From contig OZ237743.1 in NCBI GenBank assembly GCA_965178125.1, positions 1,054,001-1,118,000 of the forward strand: DNA of 64,000 nucleotides, written 5' to 3'. The position numbers were made by a program, and so were the translations under genes. Source of the DNA: Bilabrum cf. latius (Eukaryota > Bigyra: Bicosoecida > Bigyra > Bicosoecida). The notes under the pieces were generated by a model. The model had not been told where the DNA came from. It searched no databases and worked only from the letters and a program-made list of their open reading frames with translations. Shown here piece after piece: positions 57,243 to 64,000 of this stretch; within the stretch, counting starts at the first letter, position 1, and each line of letters opens with the position of its first letter.

Positions 57243-60200
57243 TCAGTCCGCACCGCTCTCCTTCTTGGCATTGCTGGCAGCGGCGGAGCTCGAGTCAGGA
57301 AGCACTTTGCTCGCTGCAGCCGTGCCCGCACCCGCGGGTTCGCGGACAGGAGCCTCCGAGTCGCCACCCCCGCCCTCCGAGCCCTTGGCGCAGTGCTCGC
57401 CCCTGGATGCATCCTATGCCTACGCTGCACTCCTACCATCTTGATCCCCCTCTTTCTTTTTTTGCTCGCCGCCCACCGCTGCGTCTTCTTTGGAGCGGTC
57501 CTCGAACCTGGGAGATCCTTTCTTGAAGACGTGCACGACCTTGAGCTTCGCTGCGATCCTCCGCCGCGCCTGCCGCAGCAGCAGCTTGCTGATGTTCCGC
57601 GCCTTGACTATCCCGCGGAACGTGAGCAGAGAGGTGATGGCGTTGTCCACCTCCTCGGCCGTGGGCAGCAGCCGCCGCCTGCTCCCATGCTGGCCCATGG
57701 ACCGCCCTCTGCCTCGCTGGATCGCGCTGACAGCATGCCTGCTCGTTGTAAGGAACGGGTGGAGCGCCACCTCGTCTATGGTCGGGCGCTTGCTAGGGTC
57801 TTTGATCAGCATGCGCCTGATCAGGTCTTTGGCGAGAGCTACGCCGGCCATGTAGGCGGGGGTGGGCTGCGGCTCCGGCTTGGGCTTTAGCTTGGATCTG
57901 TCGCCACCGTGCACTGCAGTCGGGGACCCGGCCCGAGGACTCGCACTCTTGCCCTCACCCTCCCCCGTGCCTTCGTTCTGGTTCTGTTCACCCTCTCCTC
58001 CTTCCTACTACGCTGCCCCAGCATCGCCTGCGTGGTCTGTTAAAGTGGCAGGGGCAGTGTCCTTTGCCAGGCATTCAGGAAACACTGGCAGGTCACCAGG
58101 CTCCGCATGCACGCCTGCAGCCCTGCCCACCATCTTGAGGATTTCCTCCGCCGTTGTTCCCTGGGGAGGGGTGCCTGCCTCGTCCAGCTCCTCCCCCAGC
58201 TCGTCCAACGCAGTGCTGGACATGCGCTCGATGGAGCTTCCGACACCCTGCTGCTGGCCCGACCTGGACGTGGTGGCGTGCATGTGCACTGAAGGCGGGA
58301 TCACGAAGTCCCCATCGTGGCCTTCTGCGTGCCGGGTACCGCGACTTCTGGTCATTGCGGCCCGCGTACTGCTTGTCGTGGCGCCTTCAGACACGGCGCG
58401 CGCGACCATGCCACCCGACTCCTTCTGCTCCCGCGCCTGTTCCTACTCGGGTACCCCGAAGCAATGCGCCCCTGTGCGGTCCAGCCGGCCGTCCTCAAAC
58501 TCCACCTCCTTCTCAACGATCGCATCGAAGATCTCGTAGATTCTCTTCGCCACAAAGGGCGGCCGGCCGTACAGCATCATGTACAGGGAGCAGCCCACGG
58601 CCCACACGTCCGCCTTCTTGCCGCTGAATACCCCGCCCTCGGTCATCTCGGGCGACGTGAAGGCCGCAGTGCCCGCCGTGGATCGCAGCCCGTCCCCACC
58701 TTCCTCGTGCACGTGCGAGACGCCAAAGTCGGCCACTTTCAGCTCCCTCGTCTTGCGGTTGGCGAGGAGGTTACCGGGCTTGATGTCGCGGTGGACCACC
58801 CTGTTGAAGTGGAGGTACTGCATCGCCGCCACTAGTTGGGCAAAGTAGTGCCTGGCCTCGGCGAGGGGCAAAGGGGCGGCCTCCAGTGCATCTGGCTGCA
58901 GCGCACCGCCGGGCACGAGGTCCGAGACCATGTAGATGCGGTCGTGGTCCGCGCTGTCGATCACCTCGTGCAGTCTCACCACGTTCGGGTGATCCAGCAT
59001 CTTGTGGATGGCCACTTCGCGCTTCACGCTCTGCAGCGCATTCCCAAATCTTCCCATGGACTTGCGACTCAGCACGGACTTGTTGAGTATCTTCACGGCG
59101 TAGGCTTTCCCGTCCATCTGGCTCACCGCCTTGCGCACCTCCCCGAAAGCACCCTTGCCGATTTGCTCAGACAGCAGGTACTGGTTCACGATCTGCGTGT
59201 CGTGGTCAATGTGGCGCACGCCGGAGCTGGCCAGGGCCGTGTTCTTGAACCCGCTGCGAGCCGGGAGCGGCATGGGCGGCGATTGGCCATCGCCGTCTGC
59301 CCCGCTCCCCCCGTCGTCTCCTACTCGCTCGTTGCCAGTGGTCTTGGATCGCTTCAGCATGCCTGGATGTGGGGGCATCTGGCCCGCCGGCGGGCCACCC
59401 AATGACTTGGCGCCCCCCCTTGAAAGAAAGGGGGGAGGGCCGCCCCCGGTGCTGCCGGGCAATCCCGACATCTGAGGCGCTGCGGTCGTGGTCTTGCGGC
59501 GGCCCATCGCGGCAAGAAAGGGCGGGGGCGCCTTGGGTACATTCAGCGAGTCGGCGCGCGGTGCAGTATCGCTCGGTTTGACCGTAGATCCCGAGCCGTT
59601 TTCCTGGATCGCGGCACTCTCGGCTGTTTTTCTCTCTGTGGCTGGCGATTGGTTGGCTTTATCACCGGGAGCAGCGCCTTCAACTGAAGTCTTGGCGGCC
59701 TGAAGCTACAGCGGGGGCGCTCCCGCACCTGCGTGCGTTGCACTCTGACCCTGCAACGTGGCTCCTGTACCCCCTCCAGCGGAAGATTCCGACTACTCAC
59801 CTCTGGCGCTGTGCGGACTCTCCAGCTGCTGCTGCTGTTGTTCCCTGGTCCCGGCGAGTGCAGCCTGCGCCGTGTGGGCCGCAGGCATGGTGGCCTGCAG
59901 CCTGGTTGACGAAGCGTGCAGGAGGCGGACGTCTCCCGACGGCAGTGCGGCCCGTGGGGGCTGCAAACCCGCGCCACTTTGGCCACCTTTATCCTCCCCA
60001 CCTGCGATGTCCCTCCCACTCGCCAGGCCTTCCATGATCACGGCTTCCTCCTCCAGAAGAGAGGGTGTGGCACCGGACAGGATTGCGTTGCTGCTTAGAG
60101 CGCGCAGCATCCGCCTCGAGTCGCCGCTTTGACCACCCCCATCACCGATATTACGACGACTACCCCTAGCAGCAGCGTCCACCACTACTCCGGAGCCGAA

Positions 60201-61873
60201 AAGGGGCGGCACTATCTCCTGACCTTTGCCCTTGGCCCCCCCAAGCCGGCCCCTGAGCGTACCCCTGCGCGCAGCAGAGCCTCCGCCGAACGGCCCCCGA
60301 CCACCCCCGCCACCCCCGCCCCCTCCGCCCCTTGACAGCCCACCTCTGAGAAGCATGGCAAGGCTAACATCTGGTGCCTCGTTTGCCAGCCGCCGCGCCG
60401 TTGCTGGGCCTGGGCTGGCAGCGGACGAGCCCGCTGCGCCCCTGCCGCTGCCGCTGCCTGCGCGCCCCACCCCGCCCACCGTGGTCGAATCGATTCCGAG
60501 TCCCATAAGCGTGCGCCTCGACTTGGACACGTCATCCTGTCTGGTCTGTCTGGACAAAAACTGCTGCGCACCGCCGTGCGCTGCACCCGACTGGCTCGCG
60601 CTGGCGGCGGCTAGCCTGCCAGCGCCCTCCCTCTCCCTGTCCCTGTCCCTCTCTGCCCTGAGCTGGTCCTGCAGCATCCTGTGCCTCCGGGCGGCACCCA
60701 CCGCCCCCCTTGAGAAAACCAGGACGTCGTCCGTGCTCTGCGCTGCAAGTGCCAGGTTGGCGGCCGCAGCGGCGCCGCGCAATTGGTTCCGCTCGGGGCT
60801 GGCCGAGCTGCCGGACGGACCCCTCCCTCGGTTCATGTTCGCAGCTCTGCTGCTGCTGTTGCTGTCAGCTGGTTGCTAGGCTCTTGGGAGTTGAACTGCG
60901 TCAGAGTCCGCTCTGCCGTCGCTCAGTAGGCTCGTCATTGCGCCCCTTGAGCCAGCAGTTGCCATCAGCGATGCGTCACCTGCTCCTGCTTCGATGCTCG
61001 CTCCACCAGCGGCAGCCGTGCCGTGCGTGGAATCCACGCCCTACCCTGGTCCACCCGCGCGGGGGCCTATTGAGCCCCATCGATTGGGTTTTCCAAGGGC
61101 TACCGATAACTACTAGTCGCCATTCACTTTCGTTTCCGCTTCCGAATGTTTGCCAGTTGTGGCTCTCTTCTCACTCGGTAGCACCTACGGCTACCCTGAC
61201 GATATCCCGGACGATGATGTCCAGGTCACAGCTGCATTCACTTCATCCGATGTGTGATTCTAGGCTTTTACTTCAGAGTCTGCCGGCAACTTCAAACTGT
61301 GGCCAACATCAGCGGTGTTGCCGTTCGATACGGCGCCCTCAACGCTTCTTCCTGCACTCTTCTGCTGTTCTGCGCAGGAACCTGCAGCACTCGGAGTATC
61401 AACGATACGTTTTTGTTCACCTGCACGTTGTACACAGAAAGCCGAATGGATGACAAACAATGCCAAGGACTGAATAACAAGCTATGGGTCTGCCGACTTC
61501 TTAATCCGCCAACGTGCTCACCATTCGACGTTGTATCGACCACTTGAGTCTTCTGACGCAATGATGATTCGCTGTTGTGGTGTTTCTACGTTGCAGCAGC
61601 CTCGGCTTCAGGAGCAGTACTTGGCTACCCAGGGCTGCCAGCAGCGACGCTGCCAGCAACCGGTGTGTCTGATGCTGATTTATGGGAACTTTGATGATTG
61701 ACCGAAGTAGAACCACCACCTAAAGCACTTTGCTCATTCTGGGATGATGCGGTCCTGTGCAAGCTATCAAGCCCACTTGCAGCGCTAGGTTCCGCCCCTG
61801 AAGCATCAATAGCCTTGCCATCCACCGTGTACTCTGGAGGCGAAACAGGTAAGCGAGACTGTCCGCATCCCAT
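57243..61873 (-). CDS. CaMKK-like Ser/Thr protein kinase with acylated-type N-terminus
   Basis: Exon 1 61522-61873 and exon 2 57243-61420 (intron 61421-61521, GTGAGC...GTGCAG, phase 1) give 1,509 aa ending in TGA, with sixteen TAGs, including three tandem or near-tandem pairs. The N-terminus MGCGQSR fits N-myristoylation at Gly2 and palmitoylation at Cys3. About 860 disordered residues precede a kinase domain: IGKGAFGEV, YAVKIL, HRDIKPGNLL, DFGVS, TAGTAAFTSPEM, DVWAVGCSLYMML and, after an insertion of about 200 residues containing three TAGs, LAKDLIRRMLIKDPSKRPT. VVRLHEVIDS and RDIKPGNLL are typical of CaMKK/LKB1-activating (Elm1/SNAK) kinases, suggesting a role upstream of AMPK/SnRK1 (inference). 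All catalytic residues are intact. The first exon depends on one well-phased splice. Confidence 0.85.
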
Positions 61874-62033
61874 GCCGTCTGCTTCGTGCGGCAAGCCTTT
61901 TTTGCTGTAGGCACTGGGAACTTGAAGTCGCAACCGAAGACTGCGCCAATTATTTTGGTCGCAAATTGCCAGTGGCATCTCACTAGAGCAGATGCACTAG
62001 AGCCAATAACCTGCTTTGTGTGCACGAAATGGC

Positions 62034-62507
62034 ATGAATAGCTTAAACGGGCCACGAAGCTTTGCAGATGTGTTGGCTAGGTCGCAGCAGTCCGGGCGAT
62101 TGAACAGCAGCCAGGTCCGAGGGCTAGCACTTGCGTTCGAGGATGCCTACGTCGAAGCTGTCGGGCACGTGGCTTCAAAGTATCGTAGCGATAGCACCCG
62201 TGTACTTGTTGGCGCACCATGTCTCTTGACAGGGGGCCTTGCATCATATGAAAAGCACAATGCTGACTGGAGGCTCATAGTCCAGAATGCGCAGCTGTCT
62301 CGCCGCCCCAAAGGAGCTTTAGTCGAGTTACCTGGCAGTCGAGTTGAGGTGATGCCACTCAAACAGAGTAGAAGCACTCGAGATGATACCGAACCAGTAG
62401 CCGGTGCATTGAAGAAAAGCAGTGCGGTTGGGAAAGCAGATGCGGGCAAAATGGGCAAGGTAGAGGGGCTCCCTTCGGCCGCAAAGAGACGGAGAGTAGA
62501 AGGGTAA
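62034..62507 (+). CDS. Small basic protein with C-terminal NLS-like motif
   Basis: ATG 62034 to TAA, 157 aa, single exon, no TAG. Residues 1-95 look folded and helical (FADVLARSQQSGRLNSSQ; LALAFEDAYVEAVGHVASKY). The C-terminal 50 residues are Lys/Ser-rich and end AAKRRRVEG, a nuclear-localisation-like signal. No family recognised. It diverges from the kinase gene, 160 bp away. An upstream exon cannot be excluded. Confidence 0.55.
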   Translation: MNSLNGPRSFADVLARSQQSGRLNSSQVRGLALAFEDAYVEAVGHVASKYRSDSTRVLVGAPCLLTGGLASYEKHNADWRLIVQNAQLSRRPKGALVELPGSRVEVMPLKQSRSTRDDTEPVAGALKKSSAVGKADAGKMGKVEGLPSAAKRRRVEG

Positions 62508-62775
62508 CGGCTCCATAATGGGGCACCGGTATTTGTGCAGAAGTCTTCGTTCCAGACAAGGAAAGACCGATGGCTTGGATGCGGACCAAGGCAACTTGAA
62601 GCGGACGGGAAGGCGCTCGACTCCCCGCACCGAATGCGCAAGGCAGCAACTTGAATGACTGGTATCGGCAGTTGTCTATTATGCTTCATCTATGCTTGCA
62701 TAAAATCCCAGTGCTCGCCCGGACGCACTTGCTCCAGCGGCAATGCTCGCTCGCTCGCCAATCCATCCATCGTTA

Positions 62776-63700
<925 letters not shown>

Positions 63701-63853
63701 ACTGAAACTTGTTTTATCGGCCTCAATTTTTGCTGGACCCAATTCTGTTCGTCACACCTGTGCTGCGCGGCGCCTTGCGGAACTATTTACATTCCTGGGA
63801 GATTTCGGGACGAAATTCAGTTTGGACAATAGAAGCTGACTACTAAGCGAAGC

Positions 63854-64000
63854 ATGAATTTCTTTGGCGCCCCCAAGCCCGCACCGAAACCTAGCGTCTC
63901 ACCAGAGAGAATAATGCAGGAGATTACAAAGCTCAACGGGCGGATCGAAGCCGGGGAGCTGCAGTGAGTTTCGCTTGTGGGCCTCTCCAGCGGCTGCGGG
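63854..64000 (+). CDS. Probable SNF7-family (ESCRT-III) protein, first exon, cut by window end
   Basis: First exon 63854-63963, 36 codons plus two bases, followed by a GTGAGT donor; the intron runs off the window. The start MNFFGAPKPAPKP with a following helix (ERIMQEITKLNGRIEAGEL) resembles the N-termini of SNF7/CHMP proteins (MN-FFG-KPK then an amphipathic helix). Only 36 residues are visible, so the family call is tentative. It diverges from DPM1, 153 bp away. Confidence 0.45.

Noticed and set aside
60226-60879. Plus-strand Pro/Leu-rich ORF opposite the kinase gene
   Set aside because: Antisense shadow of the Ala/Gly/Arg-rich kinase N-terminal region.
61292-61561. Continuing the MGCGQSR exon straight on to a TGA at 61292 as a separate small protein
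   Set aside because: The sequence after the GTGAGC donor loses protein-like character. Splicing to 61420 is exactly in phase and leads into the kinase frame, which is open with only TAGs.
62147-62689. Minus-strand ORF of 180 codons overlapping the small basic protein
   Set aside because: It overlaps the plus-strand gene, which has a better start, a folded-looking composition and a clear NLS-like end; the antisense frame shows no domain.

Overview
This window is nuclear DNA of a flagellated, GC-rich, gene-dense unicellular eukaryote, either an alga or a heterotrophic protist. I cannot place it more precisely. The evidence is an axonemal dynein heavy chain, spliceosomal introns (mostly short, most starting GTGAG and ending GCAG), F-box/TRAF-like and ankyrin-like proteins, DPM1, BUD23, a CaMKK-like kinase and an ESCRT-III-like start.

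The main result is that the window does not use the standard genetic code. About 84 in-frame TAG codons interrupt 19 of the 21 genes whose ends I can see. Both sides of each TAG stay in the same frame and the same protein. All 21 genes end in TGA (17) or TAA (4), and none ends in TAG. Where a TAG falls on a diagnostic residue, that residue is glutamine: the catalytic Gln of the TesB-type thioesterase, Gln19 of a papain-fold protein, the 'IQTRM' Gln of BUD23, the 'FQM' Gln of DPM1, and a CAG codon in a paralogue. So UAG = Gln, while UAA and UGA remain stops. Read with the standard code, the region would look like dozens of small ORFs and pseudogenes.

Layout: 0.5-4.9 kb, F-box-like/TRAF-zinc-finger protein with a (Gly-Ala)n array and a C-terminal membrane anchor; 5.3-7.7 kb, four-exon SPFH/Band 7 protein; 8.2-13.3 kb (minus), three tandem papain-fold proteins that have all lost the Cys/His/Asn triad; 14.1-16.6 kb (minus), two unrecognised low-complexity proteins; 17-19 kb (minus), secreted sulfatase; 19.2-21.4 kb, secreted Pro/Ala-rich protein; 21.7-22.9 kb (minus), membrane-anchored FkbM methyltransferase; 23.4-37.8 kb (minus), a 4,823-residue DNAH10-like dynein heavy chain with no visible intron; 38.2-41.1 kb, membrane protein of unknown family; 41.3-43.2 kb (minus), TPMT/HOL-type methyltransferase and BUD23; 43.5-48.3 kb (minus) and 50.4-55.1 kb (plus), two divergent ankyrin-like paralogues of about 1,580 residues flanking an acyl-CoA thioesterase; 55.3-56.8 kb (minus), TauE/SafE-type transporter; 57.2-61.9 kb (minus), CaMKK-like kinase with an acylation-type N-terminus; 62.0-62.5 kb, small basic protein; 62.8-63.7 kb (minus), DPM1; 63.9 kb to the end, first exon of a probable SNF7-family protein.

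These genes do not form one pathway. Local gene-family expansion (protease-fold cluster, ankyrin pair) and tandem repeats are prominent. TAG is rare in conserved proteins (3 in the dynein, 0 in the TPMT-like and TauE proteins) and common in disordered ones (16 in the kinase, 10-12 in each ankyrin-like protein).
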